Positions 8,107-17,158 of a stretch of 64,000 nucleotides of DNA are shown here, piece by piece. The stretch comes from Paenibacillus terricola (GTDB taxonomy: Bacteria > Bacillota > Bacilli > Paenibacillales > Paenibacillaceae). Within the stretch, counting starts at the first letter, position 1; every line of letters begins with the position of its first letter. The notes under the pieces were generated by a model. The model made no database searches. It was given only the letters and a program-made list of their open reading frames with translations, and was not told the origin of the DNA. The position numbers and the translations under genes are program-made. Where the stretch lies: positions 248,001-312,000 of the forward strand of contig NZ_JACXZA010000006.1 of assembly GCF_014779765.1 (NCBI RefSeq). Direction: 5' to 3'.

Positions 8107-9137
8107 TATAAGTCTCCCTTCCGATTCATTCGGATTAGCAAGTAGATCAAATACGGTGCTCCGAGTATACCGGTTATGATCCCTACTGGGAATCTAGTCT
8201 CAAAAGCAAATTGACCGATAAGATCTGATGCCAATACCAGAATAACGCCGACAAGACCGGCAGGAACAGCGCCTGAGAAGCCCGCTCCTACTAACCGTTT
8301 GGCAATCGGACCCGAGAGAAATGCAACGAAAGCAATTGGACCTGTAACAGCAGTGGCAAGCGCAATCATGATGACAGAGCTCACGATTAGTGCCACCCTG
8401 GTCTTATCCGTGCTAACGCCTAGAGAAGAAGCCGATTGTTCGCCAAGCTCCAATATACTCAAGTGTTTCCCCAGCATAATAACGATAGGCGCGAAGATAA
8501 CAATCGCTGCAACAAGCGATGGGAGTTCCTCCATCTGCGTGCCATTGAGACTGCCGCTTAACCATCGGAGCGCTGCCGGTATATCTTGTTGAGCCCCTAC
8601 GAGCAACAGATAGGATACAAACGCATCGAGCATGGCCTGAATGCCGATCCCTACCAGAATGATCCGCCCGATCGAGAAGGTTCTGCCTCGGGATAAGAAA
8701 TAGATAAGGATCACCGTTGCTAGGCCAGCAATGACCGAAGCAAAAGAAACAACCGTATCGCTAGTATGAAGAACAATGATACAGAATACAGCTGCCGCAC
8801 CGGAACCTGAAGTAATTCCGATGACATTGGGGTTCGCCAGCGGGTTGCGCAGCATCGTCTGAAACGTATGCCCCGCAATGCCAAAGGCGAATCCAGCCAT
8901 AAGACCTGCCAGCATTCTCGGCAAACGTATCGTATTCACGGCGAAAGAAACGCCCTTAATCTTCTCCCCCGTAAGTGCACGAAGGACATCTTTGACTGGA
9001 TAGATCGTATTCCCAAGCATAAGCATCGCGCAGCACAGCACGACTGCTAATACCGCAAGTATGCTGGTTACGACCACCCATCGACGGCGACGTTGACGTC
9101 TTCCTTCCATAATATAAGCAATTGTATTGGTTGTCAT
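8106..9137 (-). CDS. FecCD-family iron-siderophore permease, second subunit
   Basis: Integral membrane permease of 343 residues, FecCD/BtuC family, with some nine or ten hydrophobic segments. Family signatures include NPLANPNVIGITSGSGAAAV near residue 95 and GPIAFVAFLSGPIAKRLVG near 270. It overlaps the upstream permease by 4 bp (ATGA) and should form the heterodimeric channel with it. The N-terminus is basic (GRRQRRRRW) before the first helix, fitting a cytosolic start. Confidence 0.93.
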   Translation of the reverse strand: MTTNTIAYIMEGRRQRRRRWVVVTSILAVLAVVLCCAMLMLGNTIYPVKDVLRALTGEKIKGVSFAVNTIRLPRMLAGLMAGFAFGIAGHTFQTMLRNPLANPNVIGITSGSGAAAVFCIIVLHTSDTVVSFASVIAGLATVILIYFLSRGRTFSIGRIILVGIGIQAMLDAFVSYLLLVGAQQDIPAALRWLSGSLNGTQMEELPSLVAAIVIFAPIVIMLGKHLSILELGEQSASSLGVSTDKTRVALIVSSVIMIALATAVTGPIAFVAFLSGPIAKRLVGAGFSGAVPAGLVGVILVLASDLIGQFAFETRFPVGIITGILGAPYLIYLLIRMNRKGDL

Positions 9138-10174
9138 AATGAACGCACTTTCGCTCTCATAGCTAATAGAATCAATATCGGAGCACCGACGAATGCGGTG
9201 ACAACGCCGACTTCAAGCTCTCCAGGGCTGCCGACGAGCCTGCCGATCACATCCGATAACGTCAAGATGATCGCTCCAGACAACGCCGACATGGGGATAA
9301 CAAATCGCAGATCAGAACCAAGGACAAGACGCATGACATGCGTGGCTAACAATCCAATAAAACCGATCGGTCCTGCCAAAGCCGTCGTTGCCCCGCACAA
9401 CAGAACGCCTGCAAGAGCGGCGCTTAACCGCAATGTTCCGGTACGAACGCCTAAACCAGTAGCGACTTCGTCTCCCAATGCCAGAGCATTGAGTGCTGGC
9501 GCAGCGATAAATCCGATCAATAATCCGACGACTAGGAACGGGATGAACGTCCCGATAACACTCCAATTGCCGGACCCAATGCTCCCTACCTGCCAGAATC
9601 TGAACTGATCCATGACATAGGAGCGTGGGATCATAATGGCGCTGACCAAGGAAGAAAGGGCGGCGCTTGTGGCGGCTCCTGCCAAAATAAGCTTAAGGGG
9701 CGTGGCGCCGCCACGTCCCATTGAGCCGATTCCAAATACGAAAACTGCGGTGATCATAGCTCCCGCTAATGCTAACCAAATATATTGATGCGCGGTCGTT
9801 ATGTTCAAGAACGCAATCCCACAAACAACAAACAACGATGCCCCTGTATTGACGCCCAATATGCTTGGGTCAGCGATCGGGTTTCGAGTAACCGCCTGCA
9901 TAAGCGATCCAGATACGCCTAATGCTGCTCCGCAGAACAATCCGAAGACCGTTCGCGAAATCCGCTTGTGCACGACGATCGCTCCATACGAATCGGCGTT
10001 CGGGTGGAACAACCCGTCAATCAGATCATTCCACCCCACCACGCGAGATCCGAACACAAGTGAAGCAAGCACACATAGAGCAAGCAGGATCATGCCTCCT
10101 GCCAATACTTTCGTAAAATGCTTCGGGACATGCAGGCTTACCTGTTTGTTGGTTGATTCCGCTGTACTAGCCAT
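9134..10174 (-). CDS. FecCD-family iron-siderophore permease, first subunit
   Basis: Integral membrane permease, 346 residues, FecCD/BtuC family, partner of the next gene. It has the paired signatures NPIADPSILGVNTGASLFVV and GPIGFIGLLATHVMRLVLG. The open frame reaches a TTG at 10198, but the ATG at 10174 is preferred: it lies within the end of the binding-protein gene (ATGGCTAG, 8-bp overlap), suggesting coupled translation, though no strong ribosome binding site of its own is seen. Confidence 0.92.
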   Translation of the reverse strand: MASTAESTNKQVSLHVPKHFTKVLAGGMILLALCVLASLVFGSRVVGWNDLIDGLFHPNADSYGAIVVHKRISRTVFGLFCGAALGVSGSLMQAVTRNPIADPSILGVNTGASLFVVCGIAFLNITTAHQYIWLALAGAMITAVFVFGIGSMGRGGATPLKLILAGAATSAALSSLVSAIMIPRSYVMDQFRFWQVGSIGSGNWSVIGTFIPFLVVGLLIGFIAAPALNALALGDEVATGLGVRTGTLRLSAALAGVLLCGATTALAGPIGFIGLLATHVMRLVLGSDLRFVIPMSALSGAIILTLSDVIGRLVGSPGELEVGVVTAFVGAPILILLAMRAKVRSL

Positions 10175-11258
10175 TAATCTTGCTGATAGCTCCGTCAATC
10201 AGGCCCAAATACTCGTCAATCGTGTATGCAATCGACAGTGGGTTCGGGTTGCCGGATGCTGCGAGCGGCGTACCGTTACCAATGAATACAACGGAACCGC
10301 GTTGGATTGCCGGGATTTTGCCAAGCAGTGGATCTGCTTTAACTGCTTGATACAAGCTGTCATCGCCGTAACCAATAATGATATCCGCGTCGTTGAGGAG
10401 ATCTGCATTCTCAGCGCTCAAGTTTAAGGAATAGCTGGTTGCATCCGTCATTTGCTTCGTTACACTTTCAGGATACTCCATGCCAAGCTCTTCCAAGAAC
10501 GAGCCACGTGGATCTACTGGTGTATAGATGTGGAACTTAGATAGGTCTGTGGCAGAGAAATTCGCCCATACGACTTTCTTGCCCTTCATATTCGGATACT
10601 TGCTTGCCTTATCTGCAATGAGTTTCTCCGTATCTTTAATCAGCTGTTCGCCTTCTCTTTCCATACCCATGCCTTTAGCATTGTAGAGAACTTGCTCACG
10701 CCATGTCGTTACCCAAGGCTGCGATTGGTATGCAACAACTGGAGCGATTTTGCTCAGCGTATCGTAGTCTTCTTGCGTGATACCGGAGTAAGCGGCAAGA
10801 ATAACATCCGGGTTGGCATCCGAGATTGCTTCGAAATCAAGACCGTCCGTATCTTGGAAAATGTTTGGCTTATCTGCACCGAGTTCTTTCAGCTTATCAG
10901 CCGTCCAAGGCAGCAATCCGCTGTCATCTTGTACACCATAGTTCGCCGCCGAGAAGCCTACTGGAACTACACCAAGCGCAAGAGCAACGTCATGATTCGC
11001 CCATTGAATCGTTACAACACGTTCAGGCTTGCTTGGAATGACTGTCTCGCCAAAAGCATGCTTGATCGTAATCGGATATTGCGTATCTGAAGCCGTTCCC
11101 TCTGTTGTTGTCGTATCCGTGTTTGCCGTATCACCCGTCTTCGCAGTTGAATCAGTTGAAGAATCAGACTTGTTGGACGAACAACCAGCAAGCGCGATGA
11201 TAAGTACGAGCGAGAGAATAATCAATGTGCTTAAAGAGTTCTTACGTTTAATATTCAT
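10167..11258 (-). CDS. Iron-siderophore-binding lipoprotein
   Basis: Class III (FepB/FhuD-type) siderophore-binding lipoprotein, 363 residues. The signal peptide ends in lipobox LAGC near residue 24, followed by a Ser/Thr/Asp-rich linker of about 35 residues and the family opening ITIKHAFGETVIPSKPERVV. The first-lobe motif DFEAISDANPDVILA is present. The frame runs upstream to 11369, but the ATG at 11258 begins the signal peptide and has a GGGAAGGG ribosome binding site. Two Fur boxes lie 38 and 71 bp upstream. It delivers ferric siderophore to the two FecCD permeases encoded next. Confidence 0.94.
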   Translation of the reverse strand: MNIKRKNSLSTLIILSLVLIIALAGCSSNKSDSSTDSTAKTGDTANTDTTTTEGTASDTQYPITIKHAFGETVIPSKPERVVTIQWANHDVALALGVVPVGFSAANYGVQDDSGLLPWTADKLKELGADKPNIFQDTDGLDFEAISDANPDVILAAYSGITQEDYDTLSKIAPVVAYQSQPWVTTWREQVLYNAKGMGMEREGEQLIKDTEKLIADKASKYPNMKGKKVVWANFSATDLSKFHIYTPVDPRGSFLEELGMEYPESVTKQMTDATSYSLNLSAENADLLNDADIIIGYGDDSLYQAVKADPLLGKIPAIQRGSVVFIGNGTPLAASGNPNPLSIAYTIDEYLGLIDGAISKING

Positions 11259-11295
11259 TGGACATACCCTTCCCTTATATAAAGTTGATTTCCGA

Positions 11296-11310
11296 TGATA
11301 ATGATTATCA
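11296..11310. promoter_or_regulatory. Perfect Fur box (7-1-7)
   Basis: TGATAAT-G-ATTATCA is an exact 7-1-7 inverted repeat matching the Bacillus Fur consensus, 38 bp upstream of the siderophore-binding lipoprotein start. Confidence 0.93.
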
Positions 11311-11328
11311 ACGTCACTATAAAGGGTG

Positions 11329-11343
11329 TGAGAATGATTGTCA
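11329..11343. promoter_or_regulatory. Second Fur box, two mismatches
   Basis: TGAGAAT-G-ATTGTCA matches the 7-1-7 Fur consensus at 13 of 15 positions and is centred 33 bp (about three helical turns) from the perfect box. The rest of 11344-11580 is AT-rich and holds no gene that I can see. Confidence 0.75.
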
Positions 11344-11580
11344 ATATAATCATGTGATAAAAACCACATTTAGCCGTATTCGCGCGTCTCGATTAATTAC
11401 GACATTCATCGCTTTCCCAGCATTAAATCACTCAATAGCTTCATTTGCAGGAAGGATTTGGATGAATTTTTATCGAAAATATTGCTATTCGATTCAATTA
11501 TGAACTTTTCGTGATAAGTTGTTTGTTTTCATTGTTTCTCAGCGTTTCTTAGTACGGACAATAATAAAAGGAGTGATACT

Positions 11581-11973
11581 GTGAGCTATATTACTAGACT
11601 TGCTGGCGTTGAAATCCCTGTCTCAAACCTGAAAGCGGCCATCGAATGGTACGAGGGAGTGATTGGCGTGAGGACTGTAGGTGAATTCAATGAATCGTGG
11701 AAGGAAGCGATGCTTGACTTTCCTGGTCATCCCGCAGGGATTTATCTGGTTCAGACGGATTCAGCAGATCGACTGAAGTTCCATAATACGAACCATGGGT
11801 ATACACAAAGCGTCGTTGATTTCTATACCGAGGATCTAGCCGGCTTTCATCAGTATTTGCTGTCGCTTGGCGTGCCAACGAATCGGCAGACGATTGATGT
11901 TCAGCCTGGTGAGATCAGCGGGTTTGGCTTCTTCGATCCTGACGGCAATTCATTAGGAGCAACTAACGGATAA
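11581..11973 (+). CDS. VOC (glyoxalase/bleomycin-resistance fold) protein
   Basis: 130-residue vicinal-oxygen-chelate superfamily protein with the single-module pattern EIPVSNLKAAIEWYEGVIG at the N-terminus and GFGFFDPDGNSLG at the C-terminus. Start is GTG with AAAAGGAG 8 nt upstream. The closely similar next gene lies 9 bp downstream, so the two are a tandem duplication and probably one operon. VOC proteins range from glyoxalases to resistance proteins; the sequence does not settle the substrate. Confidence 0.88.
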   Translation: MSYITRLAGVEIPVSNLKAAIEWYEGVIGVRTVGEFNESWKEAMLDFPGHPAGIYLVQTDSADRLKFHNTNHGYTQSVVDFYTEDLAGFHQYLLSLGVPTNRQTIDVQPGEISGFGFFDPDGNSLGATNG

Positions 11974-11982
11974 GGAGGTCTA

Positions 11983-12447
11983 ATGAAGATGACTCAATCG
12001 TTCATTGTGCCGCGCGTAGCAACAATTGAAATTCCCGTATCGAATTTGAAGGCAGCTATTCGCTGGTACGATCAAATTCTCGGGTTAGAAGCGGTCGGCG
12101 TATATGAGGATTGCTGGACAGAAGCTATGTTTCAGTTTCCTGGAAAGCCCGTTGGTGTGCCTACAATCTATCTGGTTCAGACAGACTCGAGCGAGCGGCT
12201 GCGATTTTATAACACAAACCGTGGGTATACGCAGAGCATCATCGATTTCTATACACCCGATTTAGCTGCTTTCCACAAACATCTCAAGTCGCATGATGTG
12301 CAGACGAATCGAGAGACGGTCGCTCTCAAGCCCGGCGAGATCAGCGGCTTTGGATTTTATGATCTCGACGGTAACTCCTTTGGAGCAACGAACGCTATGC
12401 ATGAAGGGCAGGAAGAAAGGCAATTGGCGGATGCTTGGGCTTACTAA
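11983..12447 (+). CDS. VOC family protein, tandem paralog of the preceding gene
   Basis: 154 residues; the core is highly similar to the preceding gene (EIPVSNLKAAIRWYDQILG ... ISGFGFYDLDGNSFGATNA). It adds a few N-terminal residues and a C-terminal tail of about 18 (EGQEERQLADAWAY). AAGGAGG lies 4 nt before the ATG at 11983 and 10 nt before a second ATG at 11989; either could be used. Function unknown beyond the fold. Confidence 0.86.
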   Translation: MKMTQSFIVPRVATIEIPVSNLKAAIRWYDQILGLEAVGVYEDCWTEAMFQFPGKPVGVPTIYLVQTDSSERLRFYNTNRGYTQSIIDFYTPDLAAFHKHLKSHDVQTNRETVALKPGEISGFGFYDLDGNSFGATNAMHEGQEERQLADAWAY

Positions 12448-12517
12448 TCACGCATATCAATGCTGATTACCCATCATTCACGCTTTGCGGAATCTGTTTG
12501 CTACGAGCAAATATAAC

Positions 12518-12555
12518 TAAGTGCCGCCCCTGCAAGGACGGCACTTTGCATTTTC
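12518..12555. terminator. Bidirectional rho-independent terminator
   Basis: AAGTGCCG pairs with CGGCACTT around a loop containing CCCTGCAAGG, followed by a T-rich stretch. It separates the VOC genes from the convergent methyltransferase gene and can serve both. Confidence 0.75.
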
Positions 12556-12560
12556 CTACA

Positions 12561-13385
12561 TCAACCCCTCTTCGTTCCGCATGCCATAAAGAACATCATC
12601 ATCGCATGAGCTTGAGGAGAACTGACAAAACGTTCGTACGATCTCTTTAGATCTTCATACTCATGCTCCGCAATGATTCCATTCTTATAGAAACCTGCGA
12701 ATCGCTCTATATTCAGTTGACGCTTGAACCCTTCAAGCCCATGTAAGTCGCTATGTTGAAGCACCGCATCCATATCGACGTCGCTGTATCCCGCTTCCGC
12801 GAGTAACCGCGGCAAACTTCGGCCAATATGACGGTTTCCACCTCTAGATGCCTGCACCTGCGCTAGCTTCTTCAATATAGAGGGCAGCACATCTAAGTCA
12901 GGTTGAATTGCTCCAAAAACGCCATCATCGATGTCGATGATAACGAGCTTACCGCCAGGTTTGAGCATACGTCGTATTTCGAGCGCTGCTTCAATAGGGT
13001 CATGAAGATGAAGGAATAACAGACGCGCGATCACAAAATCATAGGTATCATCGGGTAACCCACTCTCGTACACCGATGCTTGTATAAAGGTAACTCTGGA
13101 TGTCGGTACATCTTTTAATCGCTGCCTCGCGATCTGCAGCAGCGTATCGTCAATGTCCAGCGCCGTAATCGTGCTATGAGGCAGGTGAAGCAGCAGCTGT
13201 TCCGTAACGAAGCCTGGTCCGCTGCCAACCTCCAATACCTTCATACCATCCTCCAGCCCCCACCACCTTAACACTCGGTATTCTTTGTCCCATCCCATTA
13301 ATGCTTGTTCTCGCAGCCTTAGCAGTTCTTCTTCCGCCCCGATACTCACCTTCTCAAAATGATAGCCAGATTTGCGATCGTTCAT
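12561..13385 (-). CDS. Class I SAM-dependent methyltransferase
   Basis: 274-residue Rossmann-fold methyltransferase. Motif I reads VLEVGSGPGFVTE near residue 51, the acidic end of strand 2 is ALDID, and the motif IV-like segment is DFVIARLLFLHL, followed by LKPGGKLVIIDID. The C-terminal third is typical of small-molecule (UbiE/Methyltransf_25-like) enzymes rather than RNA enzymes. The acceptor is unknown. It lies 20 bp downstream of the flavoprotein gene and may be cotranscribed with it. Confidence 0.88.
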   Translation of the reverse strand: MNDRKSGYHFEKVSIGAEEELLRLREQALMGWDKEYRVLRWWGLEDGMKVLEVGSGPGFVTEQLLLHLPHSTITALDIDDTLLQIARQRLKDVPTSRVTFIQASVYESGLPDDTYDFVIARLLFLHLHDPIEAALEIRRMLKPGGKLVIIDIDDGVFGAIQPDLDVLPSILKKLAQVQASRGGNRHIGRSLPRLLAEAGYSDVDMDAVLQHSDLHGLEGFKRQLNIERFAGFYKNGIIAEHEYEDLKRSYERFVSSPQAHAMMMFFMACGTKRG

Positions 13386-13405
13386 CGCTTTCCCTCCCCC
13401 TTATC

Positions 13406-14047
13406 TCAATAAAGCCGATTCTTATATCCGTCCGCCAGACGGTCAGCTACTGTTTCCGCTGTTACGCCATCCATTCGGGCATGGTCAGCAATGATGGCAG
13501 CCGATGATGGGAGCTGCTCCTTGTCGAGCCATGCTTCCGGCTTCCACAGCTGGGAGCGAAGGAATGCCTTCGCACAGTGCATGTAGCATTCTTCGACTTC
13601 CACCACAATCCCAACAACAGGTGCACGGTCCTTAACCGCCATGCGGCTTAGAAGCTTCTCGTCCTTCGTAATATAGGCGCGCCCGTTGATTCGCAAAGTC
13701 TCTCCGAGTCCTGGAATCAAGAACAGCATGCCAACATGCGGGTTCGCAATAATGTTGCGCAGCGAATCGATGCGCTTGTTGCCCGGACGTTCCGGAATGA
13801 CCAGATGCCGATCATCCAAGACATCCACAAAACCAGGACCGTCCCCTCTTGGAGACACGTCGCATTGGCCTTGCGAATTGGAAGTGGAAAGCAATACGAA
13901 TGGCGATCTTGCGATAAAATCCCGACAATGATGATCCAACTGCGCAATCATCTTGCGCTCAACGAGCTCGCTCGGAAATCCGATCAACGCGCGCAGCTCT
14001 TCTTCCGTTCGAATCAATTGGCTTCTATTTATCTCTTGTTCGTACAC
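13406..14047 (-). CDS. Pyridoxamine-5'-phosphate-oxidase-like FMN flavoprotein
   Basis: 213-residue split-barrel FMN-binding protein of the PPOX family (MSMEG_1061-like subgroup). Recognisable parts are RSPFVLLSTSNSQGQCDVSPRGD near residue 50 (given in fragments: FVLLSTSN, CDVSPRGD), RPGNKRIDSLRNI, and the closing LRSQLWKPEAW segment. The frame extends to a TTG at 14065 without a ribosome binding site; GTG at 14047 has AAAGGGTGG 6-8 nt upstream and is preferred. Members are often oxidoreductases of unknown substrate; that is as far as the sequence goes. Confidence 0.85.
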   Translation of the reverse strand: MYEQEINRSQLIRTEEELRALIGFPSELVERKMIAQLDHHCRDFIARSPFVLLSTSNSQGQCDVSPRGDGPGFVDVLDDRHLVIPERPGNKRIDSLRNIIANPHVGMLFLIPGLGETLRINGRAYITKDEKLLSRMAVKDRAPVVGIVVEVEECYMHCAKAFLRSQLWKPEAWLDKEQLPSSAAIIADHARMDGVTAETVADRLADGYKNRLY

Positions 14048-14140
14048 AAGCAGCCACCCTTTCAACGTTTGCTGGATTTGATAATATTACCATGCAATCA
14101 AACCATCTAATCAGCGAAAGTTAAAAAATTTCAACATGCC

Positions 14141-14169
14141 AAAAAAGCCGTAAGTGTAAAACTTACGGC
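14141..14169 (-). terminator. Rho-independent terminator of the lysR gene
   Basis: On the minus strand GCCGTAAGT pairs with ACTTACGGC around a 5-nt loop and is followed by six T residues. It lies 25 bp past the LysR stop codon. Confidence 0.9.
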
Positions 14170-14193
14170 ACTTTCTTCATTTTATACAAGTCG

Positions 14194-15108
14194 TTATGAC
14201 TCATCCTGCATCAACTGAAGCTTCAGCCGATTAATGAACAGCTTCAAGATTCTCGACTTCGCGGCATTATGATGCATCGCCCAACCTAACGGCACAGGAC
14301 GGTTAATCGGCACATCCATATCCATGATGATTAACTCAGGATCGTTCGATAAGTATTCACTGCCTTTAAGGAAGGTATAATCTACGCCAACGGAGATTGC
14401 CATCTCCTCTCTTAGTGCCCCTCTAATCGCAGCCGAGTTGTTCGTCGTGAACAGCAGATCCACATGACCGTATTGCCGTCCGAACTTCTCAATGAACCAA
14501 CCCAAGTAATCCTCCTTATAGAGCACAAGCGGATAACGCTGAAAATCTTCAATGCTTACCGACTTCTGCAGCGACAACCGATTATTCCGATTCAAGAAAC
14601 AGACAAGCTTTGTATCCATCACCTTCGTAAACTCGAACTCATCGATGCTGGAGCGCAAATCTTCGTATAGAACGATGAGGCCAAGGTCAACCTTATGCTG
14701 CCTAATATCGCTCATAATCTCTTGCGAGCTCTTCTCCGAGATCTCAATCCGCACATTGGGAAAATCCCGCTTGAAGCCTGCGAGTGTCTTCACGAGCAAA
14801 TACATAGGGCCTGGAATCGTTGCGATGCGAAGCTCGCCGCTCATTGTATTCGAATAGCTTCTAGCCTCTTCTTTGAACGCATGTATCTGCTCAAGAATAA
14901 TGGCCGCCTTCTGAATGAGTGCAAGACCTTCTGCCGTCGGAAAAGTGCCGTTGCGCGATCGCTCGAACAGCTCTACGTCGAATTCAGACTCCAAATTCGA
15001 AATGGCTTGGCTGAGCGCTGGTACGGACACGAATAAATTACGCGCCGCCGTTGATAATGAATTCGTCTTGGCGATTTCGACGATATACGTTAACTGATCA
15101 ATGTTCAC
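14194..15108 (-). CDS. LysR-family transcriptional regulator
   Basis: 304 residues. The winged helix-turn-helix is at residues 1-60 (SLSTAARNLFVSVPALSQAISNLE, quoted in parts: SLSTAARNLF, ALSQAISNLE), followed by the linker helix and a two-lobed effector domain beginning near residue 90 (GELRIATIPGPMYLLVKTL). It is divergent from two dehydrogenase genes with 130 bp between starts, the classical arrangement for a LysR activator of its neighbours. Effector unknown. Confidence 0.93.
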   Translation of the reverse strand: MNIDQLTYIVEIAKTNSLSTAARNLFVSVPALSQAISNLESEFDVELFERSRNGTFPTAEGLALIQKAAIILEQIHAFKEEARSYSNTMSGELRIATIPGPMYLLVKTLAGFKRDFPNVRIEISEKSSQEIMSDIRQHKVDLGLIVLYEDLRSSIDEFEFTKVMDTKLVCFLNRNNRLSLQKSVSIEDFQRYPLVLYKEDYLGWFIEKFGRQYGHVDLLFTTNNSAAIRGALREEMAISVGVDYTFLKGSEYLSNDPELIIMDMDVPINRPVPLGWAMHHNAAKSRILKLFINRLKLQLMQDES

Positions 15109-15136
15109 GGTGCTCCACCTGTTCCTTAAGCGTGGC

Positions 15137-15161
15137 TTAACTCAACCTAACATTTAGTTAA
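15137..15161. promoter_or_regulatory. Candidate LysR operator
   Basis: Inverted repeat TTAACT...AGTTAA (6-bp arms, 13-bp spacer) in the divergent intergenic region, 24 bp upstream of a TATAAT (15185-15190) whose -35 is poor (TTTATT), as expected for an activator-dependent promoter. Confidence 0.5.
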
Positions 15162-15238
15162 TTTATTATTACACAAGCCAGTCCTATAATGAAAGTGTAA
15201 CGAGCAAGCCAACATCTTTGAGAAGAAGGTGCGTATAT

Positions 15239-15994
15239 ATGCGTTTGAATGGACAAATAGCGCTTATTACCGGGGGAGCAACCGGCATCGGCAGAACAAC
15301 TGCCATTCGCTTCGCGAAAGAAGGCGCCAAAGTCATTGTCACGGATATTAATGAAGCTGGAGCAAACGAAACAGCAGCTCAAATTAAAGCTAACGGCGGA
15401 GAAGCTATCGCCTTCCGTCATGATGTAAGCAACGAAGACAACTGGAAGCAGATCGTAGAAGACGCTGTGAAAGCTTACGGCACCATTGATATTTTGTTTA
15501 ATAATGCAGGCATCTATGTGATCAAGCCGCTGTTCGAGACAAGCGTCGATGAGTGGAACCGGATGCTGTCGATCAATGTGACTGGCGTGTTCCTCGGCAT
15601 GAAACATGTTATTCCCGTTATGGCTAAGCAAAAGAAAGGTTCTGTCATTAACGCATCGTCGATAGCTGGTCTCACAGGTGCGCCAGGCCATACGATGTAT
15701 GGCGCTAGCAAAGGCGCTGTTCGCATCATGACGAAGGACGCCGCAATGGAATTCGCAACGCTAGGCGTTCGCGTCAATTCGATCCATCCGGGATACATTA
15801 ATACAGCAATGGTTGAATATGCGTCGGAGACAACTAAACAAAGCAAAGAGCAGTTGGGACAAGCAGTCTCTCCAATGGGTCATGTAGGCTCGACGGAGGA
15901 CGTTTCGAATCTGGTGTTGTTCCTTGCTTCGGATGAATCCTCCTACATTACAGGCGCCGAGCATGTGATCGACGGCGGCGCAACAGCTCGATAA
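15239..15994 (+). CDS. Short-chain dehydrogenase/reductase
   Basis: 251-residue classical SDR, probably NAD(P)-dependent. TGGATGIG is at residues 11-18, NNAG near 88, catalytic Ser in INASSIAG and YGASK (YxxxK) near 155; the C-terminus ends in ITGAEHVIDGGATA as in 3-oxoacyl-reductase-like members. A frame reaching 15218 exists, but ATG at 15239 has AAGGTG 8 nt upstream. Divergent from lysR and 33 bp ahead of a second SDR gene, so the two probably form a LysR-controlled operon for oxidation or reduction of an unknown alcohol or sugar. Confidence 0.92.
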   Translation: MRLNGQIALITGGATGIGRTTAIRFAKEGAKVIVTDINEAGANETAAQIKANGGEAIAFRHDVSNEDNWKQIVEDAVKAYGTIDILFNNAGIYVIKPLFETSVDEWNRMLSINVTGVFLGMKHVIPVMAKQKKGSVINASSIAGLTGAPGHTMYGASKGAVRIMTKDAAMEFATLGVRVNSIHPGYINTAMVEYASETTKQSKEQLGQAVSPMGHVGSTEDVSNLVLFLASDESSYITGAEHVIDGGATAR

Positions 15995-16027
15995 AAGTTC
16001 GATAAAGAAAACAAGAGGTGCGTGAAA

Positions 16028-16771
16028 ATGCGATTTACTAATAAAGTAGCAATCGTAACTGGCGGGGCAAGCGGAATTGGCGAAGAAACAACGCGGCTGT
16101 TCGCAGCGGAAGGCGCTAAGGTCGTCATTGCCGACTTCTCCGAACGCGGCGAGACGGTGGCGCAAGAGCTTCGCGACAGCGGATATCAAGCATTGTTCGT
16201 TCGTACGGACGTTACGAAGGAGTCGGACGTACAGGCTCTGGTACAGGCAACCGTCGAGAAGTTTGGCAAGATAGACATCCTGTTCGCCAATGCTGGTATC
16301 GCGAACGATGCTCCCGGTCATGAACTGACGATCGACAAGTGGCAGCGGACAGTCGATATTAACTTGACCGGCGTCTTCCTATGCGACAAGTACGTAATCG
16401 ACCAAATGCTGAAGCAAGGAACCGGCGGCGCGATCGTCAACTGCGGCTCCATTCACAGCCATGTCGGCAAAAGCGGCGTAACGGCTTATGCAGCAGCCAA
16501 AGGCGGCGTGAAGCTGCTTACGCAAAGCTTGGGCATAGACTATGCGAAAGAAGGCATTCGCGTCAATGCGATCTGCCCAGGCTACATCGATACGCCGCTT
16601 ATCGCAGGCCGCAATGAGGCAATAACGCAGCATCTCGTCGGCCTTCATCCGATGGGCCGGCTCGGCCGTCCAGAGGAAGTGGCGAAGGCCGTATTATTCC
16701 TCGCAAGCGATGATGCATCGTTCATTACGGGCGCCAATCTGCTCGTCGATGGCGGATATACGGCACAATAA
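16028..16771 (+). CDS. Short-chain dehydrogenase/reductase, second of pair
   Basis: 247-residue classical SDR with TGGASGIG near residue 10, a variant NAG segment (FANAGIAND), INCGSIHSH in the catalytic Ser region and YAAAK as YxxxK. The C-terminal ITGANLLVDGGYTAQ is typical of the family. AGAGGTG lies 7 nt before the ATG at 16028; a GTG at 16022 is less well placed. It is clearly paralogous to its neighbour but diverged enough to suggest a separate step. Confidence 0.92.
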   Translation: MRFTNKVAIVTGGASGIGEETTRLFAAEGAKVVIADFSERGETVAQELRDSGYQALFVRTDVTKESDVQALVQATVEKFGKIDILFANAGIANDAPGHELTIDKWQRTVDINLTGVFLCDKYVIDQMLKQGTGGAIVNCGSIHSHVGKSGVTAYAAAKGGVKLLTQSLGIDYAKEGIRVNAICPGYIDTPLIAGRNEAITQHLVGLHPMGRLGRPEEVAKAVLFLASDDASFITGANLLVDGGYTAQ

Positions 16772-16814
16772 CGACACAGTAACCGCACAATGAAAAACCT
16801 GCTGTTCATATTGA

Positions 16815-16847
16815 AACGCTGGACCACTCGGGTCCAGCGTTTTTTGG
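16815..16847 (+). terminator. Rho-independent terminator of the SDR operon
   Basis: AACGCTGGACC pairs with GGTCCAGCGTT around a 5-nt loop, directly followed by T residues. Confidence 0.93.
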
Positions 16848-17158
16848 GTTCCATCGAGATTGGAACGGTTGTGACAGAGTTTATTTGGCTTCAAATGCAC
16901 TATTTTCAGGAATAACGGTTACTATTGTACTTATTCGTTCATTTTGGAGCAGACAGCGTCCATTTCTCCCTACTTAAAACTAATAGCAAACGTTGCATTT
17001 CAAATCGTATGAATGGCGTACTATTAGCGTCTCCTGCAACCGTTACAGCCGAGCCCGATACGAAACAAACGCGCTGCCACCAGTCGAACACAACGCCCCC
17101 TCCACTATGCGTCGCATCTTGGCCCAATTCCTGCACCAGCAACGCGTGACTCAAATGC
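16848..17158. other. Gene-free intergenic stretch
   Basis: About 310 bp between two convergent operons. Short open frames on both strands lack ribosome binding sites and recognisable domains. I see no repeat or RNA gene here. Confidence 0.5.

Noticed and set aside
7111-8145. 344-codon plus-strand frame opposite the ABC ATPase
   Set aside because: Antisense to an ATPase with all motifs present; no start signal.
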